A DNA stretch of 64,000 nucleotides from Nocardiopsis endophytica (GCF_027706725.1 NZ_JAQFWQ010000014.1:23000-86999), one strand, 5' to 3'. Shown: positions 21,397 to 33,908, numbered from the stretch's first letter. Numbers and translations: made by a program. Notes: generated by a model not told the origin, from the sequence alone.

Positions 21397-22002
21397 ATGA
21401 CGAAGAAGGACACCGACAAGCCGGTCGTGCTCTCCACCATCTACACCCGCGGCGGCGACGGCGGGCAGACCCGCCTGAGCGACATGAGCCGCGCCCGCAA
21501 GACCGACAGCCGCATCGCGGCCTACGCCGACGTCGAGGAGGCCAACGCGGCCATCGGGACGGCGCTGGCGCTGGGAGAGGTGCCCGAGGACGTGCGCGCG
21601 CTGCTGGGGCGCGTCCAGAACGAGATGTTCGACCTGGGGGCGGACCTGTCCACCCCGGTCGTGGAGGACCCCGGGTTCCCCCCGCTGCGCGTCGAGCAGG
21701 CCTACATCGACCGCCTCGAAGAGGCCTGCGACGCCTACAACGCCGGGCTGCCGACGCTGCGCAGCTTCATCCGGCCCGGGGGCGCCCCCGCCGTGGCGCT
21801 GATGCACACGGCGCGCGTGGTGGCCCGCCGGGCCGAGCGCTCGGCCTGGGCGGCGGTCGAGGAGCACGGGACCGGCGAGGGCGGGGTCAACCCGCTCGCC
21901 GCGCGCTACCTCAACCGCCTGTCCGACCTTCTGTTCGTGCTCTGCCGGCACCTGGGCCGCGACGGCGGCGAGGTGCTGTGGAAGCCGGGCGGGGAGCGCT
22001 GA
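21397..22002 (+). CDS. pduO: PduO-type ATP:cob(I)alamin adenosyltransferase
   Basis: Transfers adenosyl from ATP to cob(I)alamin to make adenosylcobalamin. The 201-residue protein has the ATP-binding N-terminus YTRGGDGGQTRLSD, the helix RIAAYADVEEANAAIG, FIRPGGAPAVALMHTARVVARRAER and LNRLSDLLFVLCRH, all hallmarks of the trimeric PduO family. The product is the cofactor of methylmalonyl-CoA mutase, which ties it to meaB and mce near the left end. A -10 box just before the ATG indicates a leaderless transcript. Confidence 0.93.
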   Translation: MTKKDTDKPVVLSTIYTRGGDGGQTRLSDMSRARKTDSRIAAYADVEEANAAIGTALALGEVPEDVRALLGRVQNEMFDLGADLSTPVVEDPGFPPLRVEQAYIDRLEEACDAYNAGLPTLRSFIRPGGAPAVALMHTARVVARRAERSAWAAVEEHGTGEGGVNPLAARYLNRLSDLLFVLCRHLGRDGGEVLWKPGGER

Positions 22003-22006
22003 GCGG

Positions 22007-22306
22007 CTACTCCCCTCGGGCGAGCTCCTGCTCGACCGCCTCCACCTTGGACGTGAGGCCGTCGGTGACGCCGTCCCGGATGTCGGCCTTCAGGGTCAGG
22101 CTCACCCGGGACGCCCCCTGGCCGGCGGCCTCCACGGCCCGCCGGACCACGTCCATCACCTCGTCCCACTCGCCCTCGACGGTGGTGAACATGGCGTCGG
22201 TGCGGTTGGGCAGCCCGCTCTCGCGCACCACCCGCACGGCGCGGGCGACCGCGGGGGCGACCGACTCCCCTTCGCCCATGGGGCTCACTGAGAATGCGAC
22301 GATCAT
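22007..22306 (-). CDS. MTH1187/YkoF-family thiamine-binding protein
   Basis: The 99-residue protein of the MTH1187 (DUF77) family has MIVAFSVSPMGEGESV, GLPNRTDAMFTTVEGEWDEV and a short ferredoxin-like fold. Members form tetramers that bind thiamine or related molecules; physiological role is uncertain. The ATG is 6 nt after a TAGGGT -10 box (22318-22313), so it is likely leaderless. It is convergent with the adenosyltransferase, separated by 4 bp. Confidence 0.85.
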   Translation of the reverse strand: MIVAFSVSPMGEGESVAPAVARAVRVVRESGLPNRTDAMFTTVEGEWDEVMDVVRRAVEAAGQGASRVSLTLKADIRDGVTDGLTSKVEAVEQELARGE

Positions 22307-22326
22307 GCCCTCACCCTAACCGGGGG

Positions 22327-22794
22327 CTAGTCCTCCCAATGGGGGCCGGGGGGCATGGATTCCAGCCAGGACAGGAAGCCCGTGAGCGCGGCGGTGCCCA
22401 TCGCCAGTTCGTACCCGGGCGTGTCGGGGTCGGCGCCGTCGGGCCCGGTCCAGCCGAGCTGCACCACGGTCATGTCGCCGGTCAGCTCGGCGAGGTCGCC
22501 GGCGTCCGGGGCGCGCCTGCCGACGACGACGAGGCCGCGGCGCGGCAGCGTGGCTGCCGGCCGCGGCCAGAGGGACAGGACCCGGTACCAGTGGAGCGCG
22601 GAGCTCCCGTACCGGCCCAGCCCGATGCGCCAGGGACCGCCCCCGTAGGGGCGCAGATAGCATTCGACGGCGCCGCCCCGCCGCTCCAGCGCGTAGCGGC
22701 GCACGGCCAGCGCGGCGATACCGGCCAGCGCGAGGGCGAGCAGGACGAGGAAGGACCACTCGGCGATGTGCACCCCGGTCAGCCGCTCCCCCAC
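22327..22794 (-). CDS. DUF2550 membrane protein
   Basis: The 155-residue protein has one N-terminal membrane span (about 12-31, EWSFLVLLALALAGIAALAV) and a cytoplasmic beta-rich domain with GGPWRIGLGRYGSSALHWYRVLSLWPRP, which matches the DUF2550 family found right after atpC in many actinobacteria. It is 22 bp downstream of atpC on the same strand and is probably part of the atp transcript. Its function is unknown. Confidence 0.85.
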   Translation of the reverse strand: MGERLTGVHIAEWSFLVLLALALAGIAALAVRRYALERRGGAVECYLRPYGGGPWRIGLGRYGSSALHWYRVLSLWPRPAATLPRRGLVVVGRRAPDAGDLAELTGDMTVVQLGWTGPDGADPDTPGYELAMGTAALTGFLSWLESMPPGPHWED

Positions 22795-22816
22795 TGCGCG
22801 CCCCGCCTCTCCGTGC

Positions 22817-23233
22817 CTAGGCCGCGTCCCCGCCGGCGGCGGCCAGGCGGCTGCGCGCCCGCGCGGCCCGGTCCTGGGCCTCGGTGTCCTCGGGGGACAC
22901 GCCCTCGGCCTCGACCTCGCTCAGGGCCCGCTTGGCGCGTTCGACGTCCACTTCCTCGGCCAGCTCGGCGACCTCGGCGAGGATGGAGATCCGGTCGTCG
23001 TCGGTCACCGACATGAAGCCGCCGTGCACGGCCGCCCGCACCTCGCCGGTCTCCCGGCCGCCGAGCACCCGCACCACCGACCCGGAGGCCAGCATCGCCA
23101 GCACCGGGGTGTGGCCCGGCTGCACGCCGAACTCGCCGTCGACCGTCTTGGCGATGACCATGTCGCCCTCGCCCGCCCACAGCTCGCGCTCGGGCGAGAC
23201 GATCTCGACGAAAAGCTTCTTCGACACTGCCAC
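22817..23233 (-). CDS. atpC: F1F0 ATP synthase epsilon subunit
   Basis: The 138-residue subunit of the central stalk couples rotation and can inhibit hydrolysis. It has a beta-sandwich with FVEIVSPERELWAGEGDMV and GEFGVQPGHTPVLAML and a C-terminal helix hairpin rich in Glu/Arg. It follows atpD after a gap containing a 16-bp hairpin. Confidence 0.95.
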   Translation of the reverse strand: MAVSKKLFVEIVSPERELWAGEGDMVIAKTVDGEFGVQPGHTPVLAMLASGSVVRVLGGRETGEVRAAVHGGFMSVTDDDRISILAEVAELAEEVDVERAKRALSEVEAEGVSPEDTEAQDRAARARSRLAAAGGDAA

Positions 23234-23261
23234 AAACTCCTTCGTCCGCGGGCGGATCCGC

Positions 23262-23298
23262 GCCGGGCGGGCTCCCCTCGGCGGGGAGCCCGCCCGGC
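23262..23298 (-). other. Intercistronic 16-bp hairpin between atpD and atpC
   Basis: Perfect arms GCCGGGCGGGCTCCCC (23262-23277) and GGGGAGCCCGCCCGGC (23283-23298) surround a TCGGC loop, within the operon and without a following T tract on the minus strand. It may terminate part of the transcripts, or protect the atpD mRNA 3' end, and so lower epsilon and DUF2550 expression. Confidence 0.7.
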
Positions 23299-23322
23299 GG
23301 CGGGCGCCTCAGCGCTGCGGCG

Positions 23323-24777
<1,455 letters not shown>

Positions 24778-25689
24778 TCACTCCCCGCTGGCTGCGGCGA
24801 GGGCGTCGGCACCGCCGACGATCTCGCTGATCTCGTTCGTGATCTCCGCCTGGCGGGCCTGGTTGGCCTGGCGGGTCAGGGTCTTGACAAGCTCCTCGGC
24901 GTTGTCGGTGGCCGCCTTCATGGCGTTGCGGCGCGAGGCCCACTGGGAGGCCGCCGACTCGAGGAGGGCGAAATAGATCCGGTTCGTCACGTACTGCGGC
25001 AGGAGCTGGTCGAGCGCCTCCTCGGCGGAGGGCTCGAACTCGTACAGCGGGAGCGCGCCCCCGTTCTGCTTCTCCAGCTCCTCCGGGCCGACCTCCTCCA
25101 GCTCCAGCGGCAGCGCCCGGCGTGCGGACGCCTGCTGGGTGAGCATGGAGACGAACTCGGTGGAGACGATGTGGATCTCGTCCACGCCGCCCTCGGCGCT
25201 GTCCTGGATGAAGCGGTCCATCAGGACCTCGCCGATCTCCTTGGCGTGCGCGTAGGCGGGCCGCTCGGTGATGCCCTCCCAGGACCGTTCGAGGGGCCGG
25301 TCGCGGAAGCTGTAGTAGGCCACGCCCTTGCGGCCGACCATGTAGGTGACGACCTCCTTGCCCTGCTCGGTGAGCAGGGCGGTGAGGGACTCCGCCTCCT
25401 TGATGGCGTTGGCCGAGTACGCGCCCGCCAGCCCCTTGTCGCTGGTGACGACCAGCACCGCCGACCGGACCGGGTTCTGGGACTCGGTGAGCAGCGCGTG
25501 GTCGCTGACGCGTCCGGCGACGGCCGAGACCGCCCGGGTGATCTCCTGGGCGTAGGGGCGCGCCGCGTCGACCGCCCGCTGCGCCTTGGAGATGCGGGTG
25601 GTGGCGATCAGCTCCATCGCCTGGGTGATCTTCGCCGTCGACTTGGTGGCGCGGATCCTCCGGCGGTAGATGCGAAGCTGTGCTCCCAT
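24778..25689 (-). CDS. atpG: F1F0 ATP synthase gamma subunit
   Basis: The 303-residue rotor shaft has the conserved N-terminal helix (MGAQLRIYRRRIRATKSTAKITQAMELIA) and C-terminal helix (ASRRNAMKAATDNAEEL), with the Rossmann-like middle domain VVTSDKGLAGAY. It begins 3 bp after atpA. Confidence 0.96.
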   Translation of the reverse strand: MGAQLRIYRRRIRATKSTAKITQAMELIATTRISKAQRAVDAARPYAQEITRAVSAVAGRVSDHALLTESQNPVRSAVLVVTSDKGLAGAYSANAIKEAESLTALLTEQGKEVVTYMVGRKGVAYYSFRDRPLERSWEGITERPAYAHAKEIGEVLMDRFIQDSAEGGVDEIHIVSTEFVSMLTQQASARRALPLELEEVGPEELEKQNGGALPLYEFEPSAEEALDQLLPQYVTNRIYFALLESAASQWASRRNAMKAATDNAEELVKTLTRQANQARQAEITNEISEIVGGADALAAASGE

Positions 25690-25692
25690 CGG

Positions 25693-27333
25693 CTACTTCC
25701 CGGAGCTCTTGGCGACCTTGACGGACTCCTGGCCGACCTCGTCCTCGTCCAGCGCCTCGGCCTCCTCGGAGCCGAGGATCGAGCCGGAGGAGGTCTGGAA
25801 GGTCTGCTTGAAGGCGGTGACCGCCTCCTTGAGCGCCGCCTCGGTCTCCTCGGGGAACTTGCCGCTCTCGCGGATGCCGTCGAGGATCCCGGCGTGCTCG
25901 CGGGCCAGGTAGTCGAGGAGGTCCGCCTCGAAGCGGCGCACGTCCTCGACCGGGACGTCGTCGATCTGGCCGGTGGTGCCCGCCCAGATGGAGACGACCT
26001 CGCGCTCCATCGCCAGCGGCTCGTACTGGCCCTGCTTGAGCAGCTCCATCAGGCGCTGCCCGCGCTCCAGCTGCTGCTTGGAGACGGCGTCCAGGTCCGA
26101 GCCGAACGCGGCGAAGGCCTCCAGCTCGCGGAACTGGGCCAGGCCCAGGCGGAGCGAGCCGCTGACCGACTTCATCGCCTTGGTCTGCGCGGCGCCGCCC
26201 ACACGGGAGACGGACACGCCGACGTTGATGGCGGGGCGCTGGCCCTGGTTGAACAGGTCCGACTCCAGGAAGACCTGGCCGTCGGTGATCGAGATGACGT
26301 TGGTGGGGATGTAGGCCGACACGTCGTTGGCCTTGGTCTCGATGATCGGCAGGCCGGTCATCGAGCCCGCGCCCATCTCGTCGGAGAGCTTGGCGCACCG
26401 CTCCAGCAGGCGGGAGTGCAGGTAGAACACGTCGCCCGGGTAGGCCTCGCGGCCCGGCGGGCGGCGCAGCAGCAGGGACACGGCGCGGTAGGCCTCGGCC
26501 TGCTTGGTCAGGTCGTCGAAGACGATCAGGACGTGCTTGCCCTCGTACATCCAGTGCTGGCCGATGGCCGAGCCGGTGTAGGGGGCGATGTACTTGAAGC
26601 CGGCCGGGTCGGAGGCGGGCGCGGCGACGATGGTGGTGTACTCCATCGCCCCGGCCTCCTCCAGGGCGCCCTTCACGCCGGCGATGGTCGAGCCCTTCTG
26701 CCCCACCGCGACGTAGATGCAGCGCACCTGCTTGTCCGGGTCGCCGGACTCCCAGTTGGCCTTCTGGTTGATGATGGTGTCGATGCAGACCGCGGTCTTG
26801 CCGGTCTGCCGGTCGCCGATGACCAGCTGGCGCTGGCCGCGGCCGACGGGGGTCATCGAGTCGATGGCCTTGATCCCGGTCTGCATCGGCTCGCCGACCG
26901 GCTGCCGCTGCATCACGGTGGGGGCCTGCAGCTCAAGTTCACGGCGCTCGGTGGTCGCGATCTCGCCCTGGCCGTCGATGGGGCGGCCCATGGGGTCGAC
27001 GACGCGGCCCAGGAAGGCGTCGCCCACCGGGACCGAGAGGACCTGGCCGGTGCGGCGCACCGTCTGGCCCTCCTCGATGCCGGTGAAGTCGCCCAGGACG
27101 ATGGCGCCGATCTCGCCGATCTCCAGGTTCAGGGCAAGGCCCAGGGTGCCGTCCTCGAATTCGAGCAGCTCGTTCGCCATCGCCGAGGGAAGGCCACCGA
27201 CACGGGCGGTCCCGTCACCCGCACTGGTGACGGTACCGACCTCCTCGCGCGCGGCGGCGTCGGGCTCGTACGACTGGACGAAGCGCTGCAGCGCGTTCCG
27301 GATTTCCTCCGGCCGGATCGTCAGCTCCGCCAT
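25693..27333 (-). CDS. atpA: F1F0 ATP synthase alpha subunit
   Basis: The 546-residue non-catalytic nucleotide-binding subunit has P-loop GDRQTGKT at 173-180 and the actinobacterial C-terminal extension (about 515-546, acidic [15 protein letters not shown]), longer than the E. coli protein; in mycobacteria such an extension restrains ATP hydrolysis. A 76-bp gap separates it from atpH. Confidence 0.97.
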   Translation of the reverse strand: MAELTIRPEEIRNALQRFVQSYEPDAAAREEVGTVTSAGDGTARVGGLPSAMANELLEFEDGTLGLALNLEIGEIGAIVLGDFTGIEEGQTVRRTGQVLSVPVGDAFLGRVVDPMGRPIDGQGEIATTERRELELQAPTVMQRQPVGEPMQTGIKAIDSMTPVGRGQRQLVIGDRQTGKTAVCIDTIINQKANWESGDPDKQVRCIYVAVGQKGSTIAGVKGALEEAGAMEYTTIVAAPASDPAGFKYIAPYTGSAIGQHWMYEGKHVLIVFDDLTKQAEAYRAVSLLLRRPPGREAYPGDVFYLHSRLLERCAKLSDEMGAGSMTGLPIIETKANDVSAYIPTNVISITDGQVFLESDLFNQGQRPAINVGVSVSRVGGAAQTKAMKSVSGSLRLGLAQFRELEAFAAFGSDLDAVSKQQLERGQRLMELLKQGQYEPLAMEREVVSIWAGTTGQIDDVPVEDVRRFEADLLDYLAREHAGILDGIRESGKFPEETEAALKEAVTAFKQTFQTSSGSILGSEEAEALDEDEVGQESVKVAKSSGK

Positions 27334-27409
27334 CTCAGGTATGTCCTTGCTCTCGTATGGCGCCGCGTTGCCCGGCGCCGTGCGTCTTGCGTTGCGTGTA
27401 TCCGTCGTG

Positions 27410-28216
27410 TCAGCCGGCCAGGCGGCGGCGGACCTCCGCGAGCCGCCCGGCGACGCTGCCGTCGATGACCTCGTCGCCGACCCGGATGGACAGGCCTCCG
27501 ACGAGCTCGGGGACGACCTCGATGTTCAGGTGGATGTCCCGGCCGTAGGTGCGGGTGAGCACCGCCTGCAGCCGTTCCTGCTGGCCCCGGCTCAGCGGCG
27601 ACGCCGTGCGCACCACGGCGATGAACCGCTGCGCGCGCTCGGCGACGACCTGGCCGAAGTACTCCAGGCCCTGTTCCAGGGTACGGCCGCGGGGGCGGGT
27701 GACCGACTCGGTGATCAGGGACAGCGAGGGGGCGCTGACCTTGCCCGAGAGCAGGTTCTCCACCAGGCTCCGCTTGTGCTCGGCGGCCACGCCCTCACGG
27801 GTGAGGGCGGCCCGCAGCTCCGGCTGGGCCGCGACGATGCGCTCGAACCGGAAGAGCTCGTCCTCCAGTTCGTCGAGCCGGGTGCCCTCGGCGCCGGCGG
27901 CGGTCGCGTAGACCGCCATCCGCTCGGCGGCGTCGACCATGTCGCGCGGGCGGGACCACTTGGCCCGGACGATGTCGCCGACCACCAGGACCGTGGACGG
28001 CGACACCTTGGACTCCAGCAGCCCGCCGATCAGCTCCGACTTGGCGTCGGCGCCGACGGCCTGGTCGGCCAGCATCCGCCGCAGCGAGTGCTCGCCCTCG
28101 AAGAGGGACACGACCTCGAAGAGCTCGTGCCCCAGCGTGGCGGCGTTGGCGGAGGGGAGGATGGCGTCCAGGCGCCGGGTCACCTCTTCCAGGGAGGTGC
28201 GGCTGATCCCACGCAT
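27410..28216 (-). CDS. atpH: F1F0 ATP synthase delta subunit
   Basis: The 268-residue subunit links the peripheral stalk to the top of F1. It is longer than the ~180-residue E. coli form, as is usual in actinobacteria, with the conserved C-terminal [20 protein letters not shown] and [18 protein letters not shown]. It overlaps the atpF stop at 28216. Confidence 0.95.
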   Translation of the reverse strand: MRGISRTSLEEVTRRLDAILPSANAATLGHELFEVVSLFEGEHSLRRMLADQAVGADAKSELIGGLLESKVSPSTVLVVGDIVRAKWSRPRDMVDAAERMAVYATAAGAEGTRLDELEDELFRFERIVAAQPELRAALTREGVAAEHKRSLVENLLSGKVSAPSLSLITESVTRPRGRTLEQGLEYFGQVVAERAQRFIAVVRTASPLSRGQQERLQAVLTRTYGRDIHLNIEVVPELVGGLSIRVGDEVIDGSVAGRLAEVRRRLAG

Positions 28217-28758
28217 CAGCGCACCTCGGCCCGGTCGCTGTCGCCGGCGCCCTGCTCCAGCTCCTCCAGGAACCGGTCCACGACGCGGGACTGCAGCCCG
28301 TCGTCGTTCAGCGACTCGCCCACGATGCGCGAGGCGAGATCGGTGGACAGCGTCCCGATCTCATTGCGCAGCTGGGCGAACGCGTGCTGCCGGTCGGCCT
28401 CGATCTGCTGGTGCGCCGCCTCGATGATGCGGCGGGACTCGGCCTGGGCCTCCTCCCGCGCCTCCGCGATGATGGCGGCGCGCTGCTCCTTGGCCTTCTC
28501 CAGCTCGGCGGCGTACTGGCGGTGCGCCTCGTCGAGCTTCTCCCGGTACTGCTGGCGGATCTCCTCCGCCTCCGCCTCGGCCTTCTTCGCACGCTCGATG
28601 CCACCCTCGATCTGGTTGGCACGCTCGTCCAGAGCCGAGGTCAGCTTGGGCCACATCTTGTAGACGATGCCCAAGATGATGAGGAAGGCGATGGAGCCGA
28701 AGACGAACTCATCCCAGTGGATGCGCAGGATGTTCTCTTCCGCAGCCAATTCGATCAT
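28216..28758 (-). CDS. atpF: F1F0 ATP synthase b subunit
   Basis: The 180-residue peripheral stalk subunit has one N-terminal membrane helix (EFVFGSIAFLIILGIVYKMW) and a long charged coiled coil. The ATG at 28758 is preferred over the ATG at 28767, because AAGGAG abuts the latter directly but is 9 nt from the former. It lies between atpE and atpH as expected. Confidence 0.94.
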   Translation of the reverse strand: MIELAAEENILRIHWDEFVFGSIAFLIILGIVYKMWPKLTSALDERANQIEGGIERAKKAEAEAEEIRQQYREKLDEAHRQYAAELEKAKEQRAAIIAEAREEAQAESRRIIEAAHQQIEADRQHAFAQLRNEIGTLSTDLASRIVGESLNDDGLQSRVVDRFLEELEQGAGDSDRAEVR

Positions 28759-28799
28759 GGCTGGCATCTCCTTCGAAGTCGCGTTCGTTTACGGGCTGC

Positions 28800-29988
<1,189 letters not shown>

Positions 29989-30081
29989 GGCGAACCCTTT
30001 CGTCGTGACGCAACTCAATCCTCGATTTATAGGGCCCTGCCGCGCCGCTCTCGGGGAGCCGCCGGCTACCGGGCTGGACGT

Positions 30082-30300
30082 TCAGGACCGGACGTACTGG
30101 GTGATGATCAGGTAGATCCCCCCGACCAGTCCCAGCAGCAGGCCGATGGGCAGGAACAGCGTGTCGAACCCGAGGGCCCGATCCGCTCCCCAGCCGATGA
30201 GGCCCCAGAAGGCCAGGCCTCCCAGCAGATACGAGAGGACCGTGCCGGCGTTGGCGCGTGGGGGCTCGGCGCCGTCCCTCGCGTCTGTACGCTCGTTCAT
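30082..30300 (-). CDS. AtpZ/AtpI-like small membrane protein
   Basis: The 72-residue protein has two membrane helices (TVLSYLLGGLAFWGLIGWGAD and LFLPIGLLLGLVGGIYLIIT), the AtpZ/DUF_AtpI pattern with a Gly-rich turn. Such proteins precede atpB in many actinobacteria and may help magnesium uptake or c-ring assembly. The ATG at 30300 has GGAG upstream. Confidence 0.8.
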   Translation of the reverse strand: MNERTDARDGAEPPRANAGTVLSYLLGGLAFWGLIGWGADRALGFDTLFLPIGLLLGLVGGIYLIITQYVRS

Positions 30301-30363
30301 CTCGTCGCTCCGGAAGATAGCAGGAGGTGATAACCGTTCGCACATCCCCCTGCCGGAAGGGGC

Positions 30364-30819
30364 TCACCGGCCCCCCTCGACCGGTTCGGCCTGCTCGGCC
30401 TCCGCCGGTTCGTCCTCGGACTCGGCGTCGGGGACCACCGTGGGCTGCTTGACCCGCCTGCTCGCCCACGCCTGCCCGCCGAGCCAGCAGATGACGCAGG
30501 CCAGCGCGGTGAAGGCGAAGGCGGTGTGGTCGAAGGCCGTGGACCCGCCGAAGAGCACCAGGACGACCGCCAGAACACCGACCTTGGTGGTGTAGACCAG
30601 GAATGCGACCGGCAGCATGAGCTGCGGGTTCTTCTCGCCCGTGCGGGCGATGACCCAGGCCGACACCGCGAAGGCGCCCACGACGAGGAGGGTGCCGTAC
30701 AGGGCGCCGAGGAGTCCGTGGACGCCCGCCGCCGCCGTGGCGGCGGCCATGCCGGTCAGACCGGCGGCGGCCGTGGGAATCGCGGCGCCGCGGAGGATCC
30801 GGGCGTCGTGTTCCTGCAT
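30364..30819 (-). CDS. atpI: AtpI-like ATP synthase protein I
   Basis: The 151-residue protein has four hydrophobic spans (TAAAGLTGMAAATAAAGV; LYGTLLVVGAFAVSAW; LPVAFLVYTTKVGVLAVVLV; FAFTALACVICWLGG) and an acidic C-terminal tail. The position at the head of the atp operon and the span pattern fit AtpI, a c-ring assembly factor. The ATG at 30819 is used. A GTGA-N6-TCAC inverted repeat (30858-30871) lies about 40 bp upstream, in the presumed operon promoter region. Confidence 0.82.
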   Translation of the reverse strand: MQEHDARILRGAAIPTAAAGLTGMAAATAAAGVHGLLGALYGTLLVVGAFAVSAWVIARTGEKNPQLMLPVAFLVYTTKVGVLAVVLVLFGGSTAFDHTAFAFTALACVICWLGGQAWASRRVKQPTVVPDAESEDEPAEAEQAEPVEGGR

Positions 30820-31050
30820 GTGCGGAGCTCCGGGATGTTCAGTGGGGTGCTTGCTCGTGAAAGCTATCACAAGGTTTTCTGCCCCCGTCGCCTGGGACCT
30901 TTACCGGGACCTTACCGTCGCCCGAGTTGTCCGGTTCCGGGGGAGGACTCCAGAGTAAGCGCTGCTCCGGAATGCTCCGCACCGCCCCCCTGTCCCGGCC
31001 CCGCCGGCCCGGTGTCCCAGGAGTTCACAGAACCGACCACCGCCGGTGGG

Positions 31051-32196
31051 TCAGCGTTGGGCGGCCCCCGCGGCGCGCCTGCGGCGCAGCCGGGGCAGGG
31101 TGATCAGTCCCACGGCGCAGGCGGCTACCAATGTGGTCACGGCCAGCACGGTGACCGGCGAGCTCAGCACCGACAGCGACACCGAGGCGAAGGCGATGAT
31201 CGCCGCCCACAGGTACATCAGCAGCACGGCGCGCTTGTGCGAGTGGCCCAGCTCCAGCAGCCGGTGGTGCAGGTGCTTCTTGTCCGGGGCGAACGGCGAC
31301 TTGCCCGCCAGGGTGCGCCGCACCACCGCCAGCACCAGGTCGGCCAGCGGCAGCGCCAGCACCAGCAGCGGCAGCAGCACCGGCAGGAAGGCGGCCAGCG
31401 AGTGGATGCCGCCCAGTCCCCCGGCCTCGGGGGCGGCCTGGCTCTCGGGCAGGAACAGCCCGGTCACCGAGATGGTGATGGAGGCCAGCAGCAGCCCCAG
31501 CAGCATCGACCCGGTGTCGCCCATGAACACCCGGGCCGGGTTGAAGTTGTGCAGCAGGAACCCCACGCACACCCCGACCAGGATGATGGCGATCATCGCG
31601 GGGTAGGACTGGCGGTCGAAGCCGCGGTCCACGGCGGCCACGTAGTAGTAGGCGAAGAACGCCAGCGACGAGATGGCGACGATGCCGGCGGCCAGGCCGT
31701 CCAGCCCGTCGGCGAAGTTGACCGCGTTGATGGTGACCAGCACCAGCAGCACCGACAGCACCGCGCCCAGCCAGGGGCCCAGGGAGAGCTGCATGCCGGG
31801 CAGGGGCAGCCAGAGCAGCTGCACGCCCTGGGAGACGAGGATGCCCGCGGCGGCGGTCTGCCCGGCCAGCTTGGGTACTGGGCCCATCCCCCACCGGTCG
31901 TCGATGATCCCGATCACGGTGATCAGCCCGCCGCTGAGCAGCAGCCCGGCCCAGATCTTGGCGGTGTCGGTGCGGAAGACCTCCTGCAGGTGCGGCAGCT
32001 GCGCCGAGATCAGCAGCGCCGCGGCGAACCCGCCGTAGATCGCGATGCCGCCCATCCGCGGGATCGGCTCGGTGTGCACGTCGCGGTCGCGCACCGGGGG
32101 CACGGCCCCGACCGCGATCGCCGCCCTGCGCACGAAGGGGGTCAGCAGATAGGTGACCGCCAGGGCGATGACGAAAGTGAGCGCGTACTCACGCAC
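31051..32196 (-). CDS. wecA: MraY/WecA-family undecaprenyl-phosphate sugar-1-phosphate transferase
   Basis: The 381-residue, about ten- or eleven-span enzyme of the polyprenyl-phosphate N-acetylhexosamine-1-phosphate transferase family has IPRMGGIAIYGG, the metal-binding DDRWG, NAVNFADGLDGLAAG, GDTGSMLLG and the C-terminal HLHHRLLELGHSHK. It starts cell-wall polysaccharide (arabinogalactan- or teichoic-acid-type) assembly on lipid carrier. It lies upstream of the atp operon, as in Streptomyces and mycobacteria. The sugar substrate is inferred from relatives only. GTG start. Confidence 0.88.
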   Translation of the reverse strand: MREYALTFVIALAVTYLLTPFVRRAAIAVGAVPPVRDRDVHTEPIPRMGGIAIYGGFAAALLISAQLPHLQEVFRTDTAKIWAGLLLSGGLITVIGIIDDRWGMGPVPKLAGQTAAAGILVSQGVQLLWLPLPGMQLSLGPWLGAVLSVLLVLVTINAVNFADGLDGLAAGIVAISSLAFFAYYYVAAVDRGFDRQSYPAMIAIILVGVCVGFLLHNFNPARVFMGDTGSMLLGLLLASITISVTGLFLPESQAAPEAGGLGGIHSLAAFLPVLLPLLVLALPLADLVLAVVRRTLAGKSPFAPDKKHLHHRLLELGHSHKRAVLLMYLWAAIIAFASVSLSVLSSPVTVLAVTTLVAACAVGLITLPRLRRRRAAGAAQR

Positions 32197-32273
32197 GGCG
32201 TGACCGGAGGCCTTTCACGGAGCTGGCTGGCTGGAACGGCTTGCGGGTGTGCACGAACCTAGCACCCCCGGGG

Positions 32274-33020
32274 TCACGGTGCGGACGCCTCGCCCGGCTC
32301 CGCCCCCTCGTCCCGTGCCCCGGGGCCGGGCCCGGGCTCCGGTTCGGGCTCCGGTTCGGGCCTGCGCCGCGGCTTGGCCTCCCCGATCACCGTGCCGCAC
32401 ACCGCGCGCAGCTTCTCGATCGGGACGGCGCCCAGGCGCAGCACCCGCGGCACCGCGTAGGTCAGGTCCACGATGGTGGAGGGCACCGCCTCGGCGCAGG
32501 GGCCGCCGTCCAGGTACACCGCCACGCTCTCGCCGAGCTGGGCCTGGGCCTCGGCGGCGGTGGTCGCCGCGGGCTCGCCGGAGACGTTGGCGCTGCTGAC
32601 CGCCATCGGGCCGGTCTCCTTGAGCAGCTCCAGGGCGACCGGGTGCATCGGCATCCGCACCGCGACCGTGCCCTTGGTGTCGCCCAGGTCCCAGGACAGG
32701 CTGGGGGTGGCCGTGCACACGACGGTCAGCGGCCCGGGCCAGAACTCCTCGATCAGGTCCTGGCCGTGCCCGCCCAGGTCGTCGATGAGGGCGTGGGCGG
32801 CGCGCACCGACCCCACCAGCACCGGCGGCGGCATGTCCCGCCCGCGCCCCTTGGCCTCCAGCAGCCCGGCGACCGCGGCGGGGCTGAAGGCGTCGGCGCC
32901 GATCCCGTAGACGGTGTCGGTGGGCAGCACCACCCGCTCGCCCCGGCGGACGGTCGAGGCGGCGTCGGCGACCCCGTCCTTGCGCTCGGACTCCTGCGCG
33001 CAGTCGTAGCGGCGGCTCAT
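32274..33020 (-). CDS. tsaC: L-threonylcarbamoyladenylate synthase (Sua5/TsaC)
   Basis: Makes threonylcarbamoyl-AMP for the t6A37 modification of ANN-decoding tRNAs. The 248-residue protein has VVLPTDTVYGIGADA, KGRGRDMPPPVLV, FWPGPLTVV, RMPMHPVALELL and SSANVSGEPA. The last ~35 residues are a repeated PEPEPEPGPGPG tail outside the catalytic domain and lack the Sua5 C-terminal domain. It lies 30 bp after prmC, so the two are probably co-transcribed. Confidence 0.93.
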   Translation of the reverse strand: MSRRYDCAQESERKDGVADAASTVRRGERVVLPTDTVYGIGADAFSPAAVAGLLEAKGRGRDMPPPVLVGSVRAAHALIDDLGGHGQDLIEEFWPGPLTVVCTATPSLSWDLGDTKGTVAVRMPMHPVALELLKETGPMAVSSANVSGEPAATTAAEAQAQLGESVAVYLDGGPCAEAVPSTIVDLTYAVPRVLRLGAVPIEKLRAVCGTVIGEAKPRRRPEPEPEPEPGPGPGARDEGAEPGEASAP

Positions 33021-33050
33021 CGGTCCCCTTCTCCCAGCGTCCTCGGGTGG

Positions 33051-33908
33051 TCAGTCGTCGGCGCGGCGCATGGCGACGAACCGGTCCCGGCGGGCCAGGT
33101 CCTTGCGGTTGCGCACGTCGCGCCATCCCCGCTCCTCGGGGAAGAGCGGGGGGATGTCGATGCCCTGTCCGTCGCCGTGCTCGATGGCCATGGCGCCGCC
33201 GGGGCGCAGCAGGCGGCGGCCGACCGCCTCCAGGTCGCGGATGAGGTCCAGCCCGTCGGCGCCGGCCCACAGGGCGGGGGCGGGGTCGTGGTCGCGGACC
33301 TCGGGCGGGACGGTGTCGGCCTGGCCGGTGGGCACGTAGGGGGGGTTGCTCACCACCATGTCGGCCCGGCCGTCCAGCTCGCCCAGGGCGGTGCGCATGT
33401 CGCCGTGGTGGGCGGTGACCCGCTCGGCGTGGCCGGTGGCGCCGATGTTGCGCCGGGCCCACTCCAGCGCCGCGGGGTCGAGCTCGACCGCGTGCACCCG
33501 CGAGCGCGGCACCTCCTGGGCGATGGAGATGGCGATGGCGCCCGAGCCGGTGCCCAGGTCGACCACGACGGGGTCGGCCACGTCCATGGCGCGCAGCGTC
33601 TCGATCGCCCAGTCGACCATGATCTCGGTCTCGGGGCGGGGGGTGAACACCCCGGGGCCCACCGCCAGCTCCAGGTAGCGGAAGTAGGCGCGGCCGGTGA
33701 TGTGCTGCAGCGGCTCGCGGGCGGCGCGGCGGGCGACGCACTCCCAGTACAGGGCGTCGAAGTCGGAGTCGGCCACCTGGTGGAGCTCTCCTCGACGAAC
33801 GCCGTGCACGAACGCCGCGAGCTCCTCGGCGTCGGTGCGGGGCGAGTCGACGCCCGCCTCGGCCAGCCTCAGCGTGGCGCGCGCGACTTCGTCGAGCAGG
33901 AAGTTCAT
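33051..33908 (-). CDS. prmC: Release factor glutamine methyltransferase PrmC (HemK)
   Basis: Methylates the Gln of the GGQ motif in release factors. The 285-residue protein has an N-terminal helical domain, SAM-binding DLGTGSG at 117-123, and the substrate motif NPPY at 188-191. The ATG at 33908 overlaps the prfA stop as ATGA, so enzyme and substrate are translationally coupled. Confidence 0.95.
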   Translation of the reverse strand: MNFLLDEVARATLRLAEAGVDSPRTDAEELAAFVHGVRRGELHQVADSDFDALYWECVARRAAREPLQHITGRAYFRYLELAVGPGVFTPRPETEIMVDWAIETLRAMDVADPVVVDLGTGSGAIAISIAQEVPRSRVHAVELDPAALEWARRNIGATGHAERVTAHHGDMRTALGELDGRADMVVSNPPYVPTGQADTVPPEVRDHDPAPALWAGADGLDLIRDLEAVGRRLLRPGGAMAIEHGDGQGIDIPPLFPEERGWRDVRNRKDLARRDRFVAMRRADD

